DNA from: Gastranaerophilus sp944325835
GTDB lineage: Bacteria; Cyanobacteriota; Vampirovibrionia; Gastranaerophilales; Gastranaerophilaceae
Length of the DNA stretch: 64,000 nucleotides
NCBI GenBank assembly: GCA_963931575.1
Contig: OZ007029.1
Location: forward strand, 1,426,001-1,490,000
Direction: 5' to 3'
The notes below the pieces were generated by a model that had not been told where the DNA came from, did no database searches, and worked only from the letters and a program-made list of their open reading frames with translations. Below are positions 1-7,339 of the stretch, one piece after another. The first letter of the stretch is position 1; each line of letters begins with the position of its first letter. Position numbers and translations under genes: made by a program.

Positions 1-104
1 AATGTGTTGTTAATCCTTCCTACTCAGTACTGTTTGATAAGTTTAATATTTCACGTTCTGAAATAAGAAGAATGAAATTAGAAAGGTTAAAAGCAAATGC
101 TTAA
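1..104 (+). CDS. 3' end of a phage-element gene (partial)
   Basis: An open frame beginning at base 3 runs to a TAA at 102-104 and gives the last 33 residues of a protein whose start lies outside the window. The tail is basic and helix-forming (ends KLERLKANA). It overlaps the next start codon by 8 bases, the same tight packing seen along the whole element, which supports it being real. No function can be assigned from this fragment. Confidence 0.5.
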   Translation, partial: CVVNPSYSVLFDKFNISRSEIRRMKLERLKANA

Positions 105-588
105 AAAGGATATGCAAAAAGAAATAAAAAAATATATAGGTAAAATTTTTTATTTTGATGTTGAAACAAAAAATATTTATCCTGCAAATTGGATAACTTC
201 AACATCAGATTACGATCATTATTCTTTTGAGCTTCATCATATCGTACCTTTCACGGATTGGGAAAAGAATATAAAAAATGTTCAAAATGTCGTTAAAGAG
301 AATGCCCTAATATTGTTACCTAAAATGATGCATCAGCATCTTGAAAATCCAATTTATAAACTTGACAAAATACATTTTGAAAAAATATATGGTATAAACC
401 CAGATGTACTATTGTTTGATATAAATTCAAGACAGGAAAGAACCTGCGAAATTTTGAATTCTAGACAATCCAACTTGGCGGATATACATTCCCTAAGTAA
501 CTCCGCCAATTTTCTTTTAACAGAAGATGATTTAGCTTGTTTTGATTCGATATATGACAACTCACGAAAGGATGTGTGTTATGCCTAA
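97..588 (+). CDS. HNH-like nuclease-type protein of the phage element
   Basis: A 163-residue protein. What suggests an HNH (beta-beta-alpha metal) fold is ELHHIVPF with His47-His48, then Asn69 and LILLPKMMHQH with His79 and His81, spaced as in small phage HNH proteins. The usual flanking CxxC zinc pairs are absent, so the call rests on the His/Asn pattern only. The last 60 residues show no motif. It overlaps the upstream partial gene by 8 bases and its stop overlaps the methyltransferase start at 581, implying translational coupling. It could equally be an unknown phage protein with a chance HNH-like motif. Confidence 0.45.
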   Translation: MLKKDMQKEIKKYIGKIFYFDVETKNIYPANWITSTSDYDHYSFELHHIVPFTDWEKNIKNVQNVVKENALILLPKMMHQHLENPIYKLDKIHFEKIYGINPDVLLFDINSRQERTCEILNSRQSNLADIHSLSNSANFLLTEDDLACFDSIYDNSRKDVCYA

Positions 589-1138
589 ATATAGTTTTAC
601 ATCCAAACGAAGTGATTATTTAACGCCTGCGTGGTTTTACGAAAAAGTGTTAGATGAGGCAGGGCTTACAATGTTTGATTGTGATGTTTGTTGCAGTATA
701 TTTAACATTCCTGCACATTTCAGATATCGTCAAGATGGTTTATATCTCAATTCTGGGAATAGAATATCTGAAAATGATGGTTTAAAAGGTACTTGGTTTC
801 CTGTGAATTGGTGCAATCCGCCTTTTAAGATTGCTGATAAGTTTGTTTATAAAGCCCTTGCCGAACAAAAAAAAGGGCATACAACTTACATGTTGCTCCC
901 TGTGAGAACTGAAACTGATTATTGGTATAACGGAATTTATAAAGAGGGAAAGCCTCGTCATAATATTGATGTAATGTTCTTGAAAAAGGGCTTATGTTTT
1001 GTTGATCCCGAAACAGGCAAGTATGTTCAGATGCGAAAGAAAATGCCTAACGGTAAATATAAAACGGTTGACGGAGTTTTTAAAGAGGGGCTTGCTCTTG
1101 TTGTGATTAAGGGGAATGAGGAGTGTTTAGATGCGTAG
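581..1138 (+). CDS. Phage-type DNA N6-adenine methyltransferase (copy 1)
   Basis: A 185-residue protein of the small phage Dam-like class, which methylates the N6 of adenine using S-adenosylmethionine. It opens with the typical SDYLTPAWFYEKV segment (substrate plus helix), followed by a Cys-rich stretch (residues 34-38) and the catalytic NPPF tetrad at 79-82, then MLLPVRTETDYW. I chose the ATG at 581 because AAAGGA lies just upstream and the frame has no other good start. A second enzyme with the same layout lies at 6,876; the two are clearly diverged. In phages such enzymes protect DNA from host restriction. The recognition site cannot be read from sequence. Confidence 0.8.
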   Translation: MPKYSFTSKRSDYLTPAWFYEKVLDEAGLTMFDCDVCCSIFNIPAHFRYRQDGLYLNSGNRISENDGLKGTWFPVNWCNPPFKIADKFVYKALAEQKKGHTTYMLLPVRTETDYWYNGIYKEGKPRHNIDVMFLKKGLCFVDPETGKYVQMRKKMPNGKYKTVDGVFKEGLALVVIKGNEECLDA

Positions 1139-1427
1139 AAGAAAGAAGGTGGCAAAATGTACTCATAATATTCTGTTGATCGATACTGTGATTACAGAAA
1201 TACTTGAGCTAAATAAGGAATATGCGGAAAGAATAAAAAATGTTTTTAAGTGTGCAAGCAGTACAGGTGAAGATAGGCTCTGTGTATTATGGGGCAGAAG
1301 TAATATTTCAGTAGGTGATAGGGTACAAATGAAAGGCAGAATGAAAGATGATATTTTTCTTGCTTGGAGTTTGATAATTATGAAAAAGGCTAAAAAGGAG
1401 TGTGATAGTGAAAAGTCTCAATGTTAA
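1131..1427 (+). CDS. Hypothetical phage-element protein
   Basis: A 98-residue protein overlapping the methyltransferase gene by 8 bases. The middle alternates hydrophobic residues and has a VGDRVQMKGRMKDDIFLAWS stretch that reads like two strands of an OB-type barrel. The end is Lys-rich with two Cys. I do not recognise the family. The position in the run suggests a small DNA-metabolism accessory, but that is inference only. Confidence 0.55.
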   Translation: MRRRKKVAKCTHNILLIDTVITEILELNKEYAERIKNVFKCASSTGEDRLCVLWGRSNISVGDRVQMKGRMKDDIFLAWSLIIMKKAKKECDSEKSQC

Positions 1428-1542
1428 ATTATTTAAACTTTTTGTCAGCTCAGTGTCTGATGAGAAGCTGTATATGTTATTTGAAATCATTATTGATGAA
1501 ATGAATGTAAGAAGAAAATCAAAAAATGATGGACATATTTAA
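1408..1542 (+). CDS. Small 44-residue phage-element protein with GTG start
   Basis: A short frame starting at GTG 1408 with AAGGAG 7 bases upstream, overlapping the previous gene by 20 bases and the next by 17. The peptide starts VKSLNVKLFKLFVSSVSDEK and ends in a basic tail; the middle is hydrophobic and helix-like. The good ribosome-binding site and filling of the gap between neighbours support it. Function unknown. Confidence 0.5.
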   Translation: MKSLNVKLFKLFVSSVSDEKLYMLFEIIIDEMNVRRKSKNDGHI

Positions 1543-1753
1543 AACTGAGCGTGAATTTTATCAAAGATTTCCAAGCAGATTTTATATCTGTACAAATTGC
1601 GGATATATGAATCCGGATCCATATAATTGTCAAAGATGTGGATGGCGTGCAGATGGACTACTAAAAACTATGGACAAGGGTTATAAATATGCAATTGCCA
1701 AAACCGGAGAAATTAAAGAAATTTTTAGACCAATAGAATTGGAGAAAGGGTAA
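1526..1753 (+). CDS. Small zinc-ribbon protein
   Basis: A 75-residue protein (start at 1526 or the next codon, 1529) with two CxxC knuckles, Cys22/Cys25 and Cys35/Cys38, separated by a 9-residue turn (GYMNPDPYN). This is a classic zinc ribbon, and the second knuckle is followed by GWRADG. The N-terminus is aromatic-rich. Such proteins in phages bind nucleic acid or act as small adaptors; nothing here says which. No clear Shine-Dalgarno precedes it, so it may be translated by coupling to the 44-residue gene it overlaps. Confidence 0.6.
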   Translation: MMDIFKTEREFYQRFPSRFYICTNCGYMNPDPYNCQRCGWRADGLLKTMDKGYKYAIAKTGEIKEIFRPIELEKG

Positions 1754-1756
1754 CAG

Positions 1757-2158
1757 GTGAAAAATTTAATGGCTGAAAAAGAAGAAGAACGGACTGCAGA
1801 AACCGTTGCTTGCAGTGATGAGCAAGAGATTTTATTTGAAAATATCCTTGCAGAAGTTAGAGCTTCAAACTGCAAAGACAAAACAAGATTTTTAATTGAT
1901 TCCGTTAATGACGAAATAAAAGATGTCATGCAGGCAATCAATAAATATGGCAAAGACGGACAAATAAAAATCACTCTGAAATTTAAGTGCGTACAAGCTA
2001 ATGAAATGCTTATTTCCGCTGAGATTGAAGGGAAAAAGCCTAAAGGACAGGCTACCGGAACAAAAATGTTCAGAGATTTAAAAGGTCGTTTGTATTTAGA
2101 CGATCCAAATCAGATGGCATTGTTTGATAAAAATAATGTCCGCTCAATAAAAAGATAG
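1757..2158 (+). CDS. Hypothetical phage protein preceding a DUF2303-like gene
   Basis: A 133-residue acidic protein with a GTG start at 1757 (GGAGAAAGGG just upstream; an ATG at 1769 is an alternative). The second half has GKDGQIKITLKFK, beta strands, then GTKMFRDLKGRLYLDDPNQM, a layout I associate with small proteins encoded beside DUF2303 genes in prophages. It lies 30 bases before such a gene here, so the two probably act together. Biochemical role unknown. Confidence 0.6.
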   Translation: MKNLMAEKEEERTAETVACSDEQEILFENILAEVRASNCKDKTRFLIDSVNDEIKDVMQAINKYGKDGQIKITLKFKCVQANEMLISAEIEGKKPKGQATGTKMFRDLKGRLYLDDPNQMALFDKNNVRSIKR

Positions 2159-2188
2159 TTAGTATAAGCAATGTTAAAGGAGTTAAAA

Positions 2189-2989
2189 ATGCTAAAAGAA
2201 TTTGTAAATAATGTTATTTTAAGAAATAGACCAGAGCATACTATTATTGAGGAATACGGTGCTTATTTCGGCTCAAAACAATATGAAGGAACATACTCTG
2301 ATGCCGATAAAGTATATAAAATCAAAAAAAATGAGTGTGTTGACAATAAAGTACGTTCAGCAAAGGCTTTTATTGAATACATAAAAGAAGAATTAAAACG
2401 CAGAAAAAATACTACTGGATTATTTGCAACAGCTAGAATACACATGCAAGGCGGTAATTTTAGAGCAGATTGTAATTATAATGAAGGTTGCTGCTTATAT
2501 GAAAGATTGCATTCAGAACAATTTAATACATTAGAAGCCTATAATGGTCAAGTGCTTAACCATGAAGGATTTTTGATAATGCTTCAAAAACTTAAACCAA
2601 GTATAAAAGATTTTTCAGAACTTTATAAAAGATGTTCTAAAATAAGAATTGTTGGACATTCAGAAGTTAATTCTACACCAATATTTGACGATTCTGGAGA
2701 AGCTGAAAGTGGTTATCGTTGCCAATACAGACTTAGTGATGGTACAGATGAAGAAGCTGTACTTCCTGCTGATTTCTATGTGTCTTTGCCTTTTGTAAAA
2801 GCTGGAGAAAGGCAATATACGTATCATGTAGAATTACTTTTCTTTAACACCAAAAGCAGTGAAATTGCGGTCAAAGTTCAAGTAACAGATTGGGAAACCA
2901 ATTTTGAGCAAGCCATTATTGACGAGGCTGCAGATATAAAAGAAGCATTATCTGAATATGCAGATCTGTTGGTATTAGCAGATTTCTAA
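2189..2989 (+). CDS. DUF2303 / YfdQ-like phage protein
   Basis: A 266-residue protein. The ATG at 2189 is preferred to the one at 2171 because AAGGAG sits 6 bases before it and inside the longer reading. The central part (GGNFRADCNYNEGC, then a conserved Gln/Trp-poor helix and FLIMLQKLKPSIKDF) and the C-terminal half (GYRCQYRLSDG, then ADFYVSLPFVKAGERQYTYH and alternating strands) follow the layout of DUF2303 proteins, known from prophages with no assigned activity. It lies in the early-gene run. The family assignment is moderate and was not checked against a profile. Confidence 0.5.
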   Translation: MLKEFVNNVILRNRPEHTIIEEYGAYFGSKQYEGTYSDADKVYKIKKNECVDNKVRSAKAFIEYIKEELKRRKNTTGLFATARIHMQGGNFRADCNYNEGCCLYERLHSEQFNTLEAYNGQVLNHEGFLIMLQKLKPSIKDFSELYKRCSKIRIVGHSEVNSTPIFDDSGEAESGYRCQYRLSDGTDEEAVLPADFYVSLPFVKAGERQYTYHVELLFFNTKSSEIAVKVQVTDWETNFEQAIIDEAADIKEALSEYADLLVLADF

Positions 2990-3000
2990 AAAGAATGCCA

Positions 3001-3100
3001 GGGGGAGAGGAACGAGCCGTATATCTTGAATGTGATATTTAGCCCTGTGTCAAGTTGGTATTTATAGACACAAAACAGTTCCACCCCTTAAGGGGTTGTT
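3001..3100 (+). ncRNA. Structured RNA candidate in the leader of a phage gene
   Basis: The 140-base gap between two phage genes folds well by eye. An outer stem pairs GGAAC (3009-3013) with GTTCC (3078-3082), extended by G's at 3001-3005 with CCCC at 3084-3087. Inside it lie hairpins ATATC/GATAT (3021-3025 with 3034-3038) and TGTGTC/GACACA (3046-3051 with 3067-3072). The same CCCC can instead pair with GGGG at 3092-3095, a short perfect hairpin. Two mutually exclusive pairings just before a ribosome-binding site (AAGGAG at 3115-3120) look like a regulatory leader. No known class was recognised. Confidence 0.4.
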
Positions 3101-3129
3101 TGTACTAAGAGAAAAAGGAGAATTAAAAA

Positions 3130-3483
3130 ATGGAAAACAACATTGTAAAAACAATTTTGCAGGCGGATTTAAGATTTACTTATCCAGTGAATATGTCTGA
3201 GTTTAATCAAAGAGTGCTAAAGGTTGATGATGTCAATAATGCAAGAAAAGAATATTTAAGAGAAAAATCTCCGGCAGAAGAAAAGATTATTGAAATTTTT
3301 GACAATCTTGAAAAAGAATTATCAGAATTAGGTTATACGTGTGTAAAAAACCTTACTTATTCTTACGAAGAAAATCCAAGTAGTATGCTTAAAAATCTTT
3401 TAAAGGACACTCTTTTAGCCTCTGATATCCCTACCCCCCCCATTCAAAAAATAATAACAATTCCGAAACAGGCGGTTCTGTAA
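3130..3483 (+). CDS. Hypothetical phage-element protein
   Basis: A 117-residue protein with AAGGAG upstream. The middle (residues 45-75, rich in Glu, Leu and Lys) is predicted helical. The end carries an eight-C run (3434-3441) that encodes Thr-Pro-Pro-Ile 12-15 residues before the stop, so a one-base change there would only alter the tail. It follows the structured RNA candidate, so its translation may be regulated. Unknown family. Confidence 0.55.
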   Translation: MENNIVKTILQADLRFTYPVNMSEFNQRVLKVDDVNNARKEYLREKSPAEEKIIEIFDNLEKELSELGYTCVKNLTYSYEENPSSMLKNLLKDTLLASDIPTPPIQKIITIPKQAVL

Positions 3484-3533
3484 ACTGAACTGCCTGTATA
3501 TAAGTAAAACTTATACTGATGAGGAATAGATAG

Positions 3534-3755
3534 ATGGCAAAAAACAGCAAAAAGAAAAGTAAAAAGGAAACTATAACTATCTTAAAGATAGACTATGATT
3601 TTCTTATTGCTCAAAATGAGCAATTGAAAAAACGAAACCGAGAATTACAAACTCTTCTGAAAGGTAGAAGTCGTGGCGTTATCGGAGTTATTGATTCTAT
3701 AGGTAAAACCGTTCTTGATAAGTATGTAGGAAGGAGTAATAAGAATGAGTATTAA
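3534..3755 (+). CDS. Small basic coiled-coil protein
   Basis: A 73-residue, very basic protein. It opens with a Lys/Ser tail (MAKNSKKKSKKE), then a heptad-like segment YDFLIAQNEQLKKRNRELQ that should form a short coiled coil, then a Gly-rich GRSRGVIGVIDSIGK region. It overlaps the ASCH gene by 11 bases. Nucleic-acid binding or a scaffold role would fit the charge, but this is inference. Confidence 0.55.
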   Translation: MAKNSKKKSKKETITILKIDYDFLIAQNEQLKKRNRELQTLLKGRSRGVIGVIDSIGKTVLDKYVGRSNKNEY

Positions 3756-4062
3756 AGATGGAATACTTGATTTACCTATAAAAAAATATTGGTTTAACAA
3801 AATAAAAGCCGGAGAGAAAACCCATGAGTATAGGAATGCTGCAAACTGGGATAATAAATTAGGCAATGGAAAATATGCACGCTATACCACAATAAGATTC
3901 CGGCAAGGACAAGTGGTAAAATCAACCGATAAGTGCAAAGTTCTATATGCAAAAATAAAATCTGTAAAAGTTGTTGATGGAATAAACACCGATTTAAAAG
4001 TGAAAAATCAAGTTTTTGATATTGAATTTGAATTATTAAACACTGGGAAAATTGATGATTAA
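3745..4062 (+). CDS. ASCH-domain protein
   Basis: A 105-residue protein that is essentially one ASCH domain, the PUA-like barrel found in RNA-binding and modification proteins and often carried by phages. The diagnostic start is LPIKKYWFNKIKAGEKTHEY (residues 9-28), followed by the basic Arg-Phe-Arg-Gln-Gly segment and the closing strand KIKSVKVVDG. AAGGAG at 3731-3736 precedes the ATG. ASCH proteins are thought to bind RNA or modified bases; the substrate here is unknown. Confidence 0.78.
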   Translation: MSIKDGILDLPIKKYWFNKIKAGEKTHEYRNAANWDNKLGNGKYARYTTIRFRQGQVVKSTDKCKVLYAKIKSVKVVDGINTDLKVKNQVFDIEFELLNTGKIDD

Positions 4063-4240
4063 CAACAGAATAAATTTTGCGACAAGTATCGCTAATGAAG
4101 TAATGAAAAATCCAGAAGCTGCAATAAATTTTATATGCTGTGTAGCAGATGAAGTTAGTGTTACTGATCTAATAAGAATACAGGCAATTTTTTTTAAATC
4201 TCTAAAAGAAATTCCTACAAAAACAAATATGAATAATTGA
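4055..4240 (+). CDS. Hypothetical small phage-element protein
   Basis: A 61-residue protein, helical throughout, with a CCVADEVSVTDLIRI centre. The ATG at 4055 overlaps the ASCH stop by 8 bases with GGGAAA upstream. No recognised motif. Confidence 0.45.
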   Translation: MINNRINFATSIANEVMKNPEAAINFICCVADEVSVTDLIRIQAIFFKSLKEIPTKTNMNN

Positions 4241-4248
4241 AAGGAAAA

Positions 4249-4407
4249 ATGATGTCAAAAATTTGTGTAATTATTTTAATAATAGCAATTTTATATTTGC
4301 TTTTTGCCCCATTACGTTATGCAAAAAAAATGGGAGCTAGTGAGTGTATGTTTTCACGAGATCCAATAATGTGTACAAATATAAAATTACAAAATCGTTT
4401 TAAATAA
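4249..4407 (+). CDS. Single-pass small membrane protein
   Basis: A 52-residue frame starting at ATG 4249 (or the adjacent ATG 4252), with AAGGA 3-8 bases upstream. Residues 4-22 (KICVIILIIAILYLLFAPL) form one strong transmembrane helix. The remainder is short, with two Cys and a basic end. Small single-pass proteins in phage early regions can be inhibitors or lysis helpers; which applies here is unknown. Confidence 0.5.
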   Translation: MMSKICVIILIIAILYLLFAPLRYAKKMGASECMFSRDPIMCTNIKLQNRFK

Positions 4408-4417
4408 GGAGAAAAAG

Positions 4418-4711
4418 GTGAGAAGTTTATTTGTTATGTGGGGTAAACGCCCAGGGAAAAACACTTTAAAAAAACAGTTTGATGCCATTGTAGAGGGGTA
4501 TCGAAAACGTATAGAACAAGGAGCTAAGCCTTCTGATATGTATATTCTAGTATCACAAGAAGCTGGTAGATTACTTGAGCATATATGTATAAAAGAATCA
4601 AACCTTTCGTATGATGCAGCATTTCTCGAAAATGTTTTAGGAATTCCTGTTGAGATTGATTCAGCCCAAGAGGGGTTTACTCTTGAGTTAAGGTGTAATG
4701 AAATTTCTTAA
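4418..4711 (+). CDS. Hypothetical phage-element protein
   Basis: A 97-residue protein with a GTG start at 4418 and AAGGAG at 4406-4411. The C-terminal segment (FLENVLGIPVEIDSAQEGF) resembles that of the next gene (VLGLPVIVDNDIKEFQ), so the two look like distant paralogues sharing a small alpha/beta unit. Function unknown. Confidence 0.5.
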   Translation: MRSLFVMWGKRPGKNTLKKQFDAIVEGYRKRIEQGAKPSDMYILVSQEAGRLLEHICIKESNLSYDAAFLENVLGIPVEIDSAQEGFTLELRCNEIS

Positions 4712-4737
4712 AATTAAAATTTAGAGGTGGTAGACAA

Positions 4738-4971
4738 ATGCAATCTGTAGAACTACAAACCAGAAATCTTATTGAAAGTATATATAACAAAATAGTAAGG
4801 GTAAAGAACTGTAACTTGGAACCTAAAAGCATAATACTGAATGATAAGAATTTAACCATGTTAAAGTGTGCATTTTGGGCATATAACCTTTCATATACTA
4901 AACCTGTGCAAGTATTAGGCTTACCAGTAATTGTAGACAATGATATTAAGGAATTTCAGATAGGAGTGTAA
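4738..4971 (+). CDS. Hypothetical phage-element protein, distant paralogue of its neighbour
   Basis: A 77-residue protein with AGAGGTGG upstream. It has a helical N-half and the closing VLGLPVIVDNDIKEFQ unit shared with the preceding gene. This pattern, a helix and then a LG(I/L)PV-x-(V/I)D turn, is common in tailed-phage early hypothetical proteins. No role is assigned. Confidence 0.5.
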   Translation: MQSVELQTRNLIESIYNKIVRVKNCNLEPKSIILNDKNLTMLKCAFWAYNLSYTKPVQVLGLPVIVDNDIKEFQIGV

Positions 4972-4973
4972 TA

Positions 4974-5174
4974 ATGACAGAGTATTTACAACAACAAACA
5001 AAAGAAGCCGAAACAATGAATTTCTGGACTGATTTTATAAATAAAGAACCAGAAAATTTCATAACACAATATAAAAAACTGGGTTTATTAGAACAATGTA
5101 AGTTGAGAGCATTTATTCAAGTTAGGGATAGTAAGCTTTATAAGACAATGCTCAATGTTTTAGGAGAAGAATAA
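4974..5174 (+). CDS. Hypothetical phage-element protein
   Basis: A 66-residue, all-helical protein between closely packed neighbours; its stop shares a base with the next start. The composition is rich in Gln, Lys and Leu. No motif recognised. Confidence 0.45.
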   Translation: MTEYLQQQTKEAETMNFWTDFINKEPENFITQYKKLGLLEQCKLRAFIQVRDSKLYKTMLNVLGEE

Positions 5175-5644
5175 TGACACGGAAAGAACGAATAATAGTT
5201 GATGGTATTGATGTAACTGAGTGCGGAAATAGATTTATATGTCATTTAGATGATGGGTTAGTTTATTGTAAAATCAATCCTTTTTGTTATTATAAGCAGC
5301 TCGCCCGCAAGACGCAGGAGTGCGAAGAATTAAAATCAGAAGTTAAAGAATTATTTAACGCAAAATTAGAGTTATTACGAGAATTAGATCATTACAAACG
5401 AGCTTACTATGGTTGTCAGAAACCTGCAAAAGAAAAATTTGTAGCCCCGATACCACTACCTCCAGCAGAATTTGTAGATGCCTGCTACCTCAAGGCTCTG
5501 GAAGAAATTGAAAAGATTTCACATTATGGAACTTTTAAATGTGTTGATTGTGCTGGATTTAATTGTAAAGCATGTACCAAAGAACAATTTGAAAGAGTCC
5601 TTAATATCATCAACAAAGCGAAAGGGGATAACAATGAAAGATAA
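5174..5644 (+). CDS. Cys-rich coiled-coil phage protein, family with KQLARKTQECEELK block (copy 1)
   Basis: A 156-residue protein. The N-terminal unit has IIVDGIDVTEC, then paired Cys residues in a short beta module, then YKQLARKTQECEELKSEV starting a long coiled coil. The C-terminal third carries CVDCAGFNCKAC, which looks zinc-binding. The gene at 5,860 has the same plan and a nearly identical nucleotide block. This family is known to me only as hypothetical proteins of gut phages and genomic islands. A structural or DNA-scaffold role is possible but not shown. Confidence 0.6.
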   Translation: MTRKERIIVDGIDVTECGNRFICHLDDGLVYCKINPFCYYKQLARKTQECEELKSEVKELFNAKLELLRELDHYKRAYYGCQKPAKEKFVAPIPLPPAEFVDACYLKALEEIEKISHYGTFKCVDCAGFNCKACTKEQFERVLNIINKAKGDNNER

Positions 5645-5870
5645 CTTATATATTAAACGCAAATTGGCAATTTCTAATGAGGACAATGAAGGACTTTATA
5701 TCGTAGAAACCAATGAACTCGATAAAATTACCCGTGAATTTGCAGTTAAATACGCTAATTTAGTGGATGAATATATCTATAAAAATATTCCTACAAACAT
5801 ATTACAAGAAATGAAATTAAAAATTGAAAATGAACTACTGGAAAGGAAATTAAAAGCCAATGACAGATAA
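5634..5870 (+). CDS. Hypothetical phage-element protein
   Basis: A 78-residue protein. The ATG at 5634 has AAAGGGGA upstream and an 11-base overlap with the previous gene. Two predicted helices (residues 28-45 and 55-74) follow a short strand pair (EGLYIVETNEL). No recognised family. Confidence 0.45.
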   Translation: MKDNLYIKRKLAISNEDNEGLYIVETNELDKITREFAVKYANLVDEYIYKNIPTNILQEMKLKIENELLERKLKANDR

Positions 5871-6276
5871 AAAACCTATAGATAAAATGATTGAACTAAG
5901 TGAGGACTTAGGGCTATATAAAGAACAGATAATAATTGATGGCGTGGATGTAAGTGGGTGCAAATACTATTTACACAACTTACATAAAAGCTGTGGCGAA
6001 GGCTTAGTTGATTGCCAAGGTAAAGACTGTATGTTCAAACAACTTGCCCGCAAGACGCAGGAGTGCGAGGAGCTGAAAAAAGGACTTGATTTGTATAAAA
6101 CTTGGTATCGAGCAAAGCATGATGATATTAAAAATTATTTAGGGCGTTGTTATAATGCTCTTGAAGAGATTAGGAAGATTATTGCTTCTATAGATGTAAG
6201 AACAAGACCGAAATTATATGACTTTGAGCAGGATAGTAAAATCCTAGATATCATTAGCAAAGTGAGGATGCCATGA
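5860..6276 (+). CDS. Cys-rich coiled-coil phage protein, family with KQLARKTQECEELK block (copy 2)
   Basis: A 138-residue paralogue of the protein at 5,174. It has the same IIIDGVDVSGC strand pair, Cys pairs, and FKQLARKTQECEELKKGLDLY entry into a helix, then ALEEIRKI and ILDIISKV, matching the ALEEIEKI and VLNIINKA of copy 1. The shared block is nearly identical in DNA even though the rest has diverged. It overlaps both neighbours. Function unknown. Confidence 0.6.
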   Translation: MTDKKPIDKMIELSEDLGLYKEQIIIDGVDVSGCKYYLHNLHKSCGEGLVDCQGKDCMFKQLARKTQECEELKKGLDLYKTWYRAKHDDIKNYLGRCYNALEEIRKIIASIDVRTRPKLYDFEQDSKILDIISKVRMP

Positions 6277-6647
6277 TTAACCTATCAAAAGAACTGTGCG
6301 AGATTTGCGAGATTGAACCGCATGAGGATAAATATTGCTTTTGGGAATGTAAAAATCCGGAGTTAGAAAATAAACCCTGCAATAATACAGAATGCCCACA
6401 TTATAGGGATAATAAGTATTATATAAATTTTAAAGAGCCCGATAATTTTATGAAACTGTTCAGTTTACCTATCAAAATTAAAAGCAGTGAACCAACGGAA
6501 ACTATAATTCACATTTTGTCAAGGCATTTTCATATTTTTGATGTTGAAGATTTTCTAAGTGCTTTATGCAAATATCTTACAGGATATAACGATTATGGTG
6601 CACAAATTATTGAAGCAATCAAAGAAACGGAGTGGGTGTATGAATAA
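6273..6647 (+). CDS. Cys-rich hypothetical phage-element protein
   Basis: A 124-residue protein whose first 45 residues hold seven Cys and two His (ELCEICEIEPHEDKYCFWEC, then CNNTECPHY), suggesting one or two zinc sites. The rest is helical (DFLSALCKYLTGY). The overlap with both neighbours is 4-8 bases. No family recognised. Confidence 0.5.
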   Translation: MINLSKELCEICEIEPHEDKYCFWECKNPELENKPCNNTECPHYRDNKYYINFKEPDNFMKLFSLPIKIKSSEPTETIIHILSRHFHIFDVEDFLSALCKYLTGYNDYGAQIIEAIKETEWVYE

Positions 6648-6873
6648 TATTAAGTTAGTTCAAAAAATGATTGCAAAAAATAAAGCAAGTGATAAGCAGT
6701 GCATGAATTGTAAGCATTATATAAAAAATTATAAAGATGACTATACGTTAAAACATTTCGGTTATGGTGAGGTTAAGTATAGATCTGCTTGTAGTTGGGG
6801 TGGTAATTACGGTTTTGTTTCTCATAATCCAGCGGCAACTTGCAACAGGTATGAAACAAAAAGGAATATATAA
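6640..6873 (+). CDS. Small Cys-rich protein
   Basis: A 77-residue basic protein overlapping the previous gene by 8 bases. CMNCKHYIKNY and a later CSWGG and TCNRY give four Cys in a CxxC...C...C pattern typical of phage small zinc-binding proteins. The C-terminal CNRYE is a common ending of such proteins. Role unknown. Confidence 0.5.
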   Translation: MNNIKLVQKMIAKNKASDKQCMNCKHYIKNYKDDYTLKHFGYGEVKYRSACSWGGNYGFVSHNPAATCNRYETKRNI

Positions 6874-6875
6874 AA

Positions 6876-7331
6876 ATGAAGATGAATACTAAAGGTAATG
6901 ATTATTTTGAAACGCCTCGTTCTATTTTCCGGCAACTAGATGATATCTTTAAATTTACTCTTGATGTTGCTGCAAATGAGAATAATCACCTGTGTGAATA
7001 TTATTTTACAGAGCAGGATAATGCATTGGAATGTAGCTGGTTTTCGCAAAGATGTTTTTGTAATCCACCGTTTAGCAAAAAGGCGGACTTTATAAAAAAG
7101 GCACATGACGAGGTATTAAAGAATGAATGCCCGATATGCGTAATGATTTTGCCTTTAAACTCTATGGACACAAAAGCTTGGCACAAATATATAGAAGGGA
7201 AATTTGTTTACGAAATACTTGAAGGGAGAATTTCTTTCATTGATCCACAAACAAAGAAGCCTAAGTCCAGCAATAATAGTGGAACGGTAATTGTTTACTT
7301 TAAGAAAAGAATTAGAACTAAAAATTTGTAG
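6876..7331 (+). CDS. Phage-type DNA N6-adenine methyltransferase (copy 2)
   Basis: A 151-residue enzyme of the phage Dam-type family. It has the N-terminal YFETPRSIFRQLDDIF, LDVAANENN (residues 29-37, cofactor region) and the catalytic NPPF at 63-66, followed by KKADFIKKAHDEV and a central IMILPLNSMDTKAWH. The end carries FIDPQTKKPKSSNNSGTVIVYF, the standard closing motif in which the substrate-binding loop returns. AAGGA upstream of ATG 6876. It is diverged from the copy at 581, so the element may methylate two different sites or the copies may have different origins. Confidence 0.85.
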   Translation: MKMNTKGNDYFETPRSIFRQLDDIFKFTLDVAANENNHLCEYYFTEQDNALECSWFSQRCFCNPPFSKKADFIKKAHDEVLKNECPICVMILPLNSMDTKAWHKYIEGKFVYEILEGRISFIDPQTKKPKSSNNSGTVIVYFKKRIRTKNL

Positions 7332-7339
7332 GAGAAATT

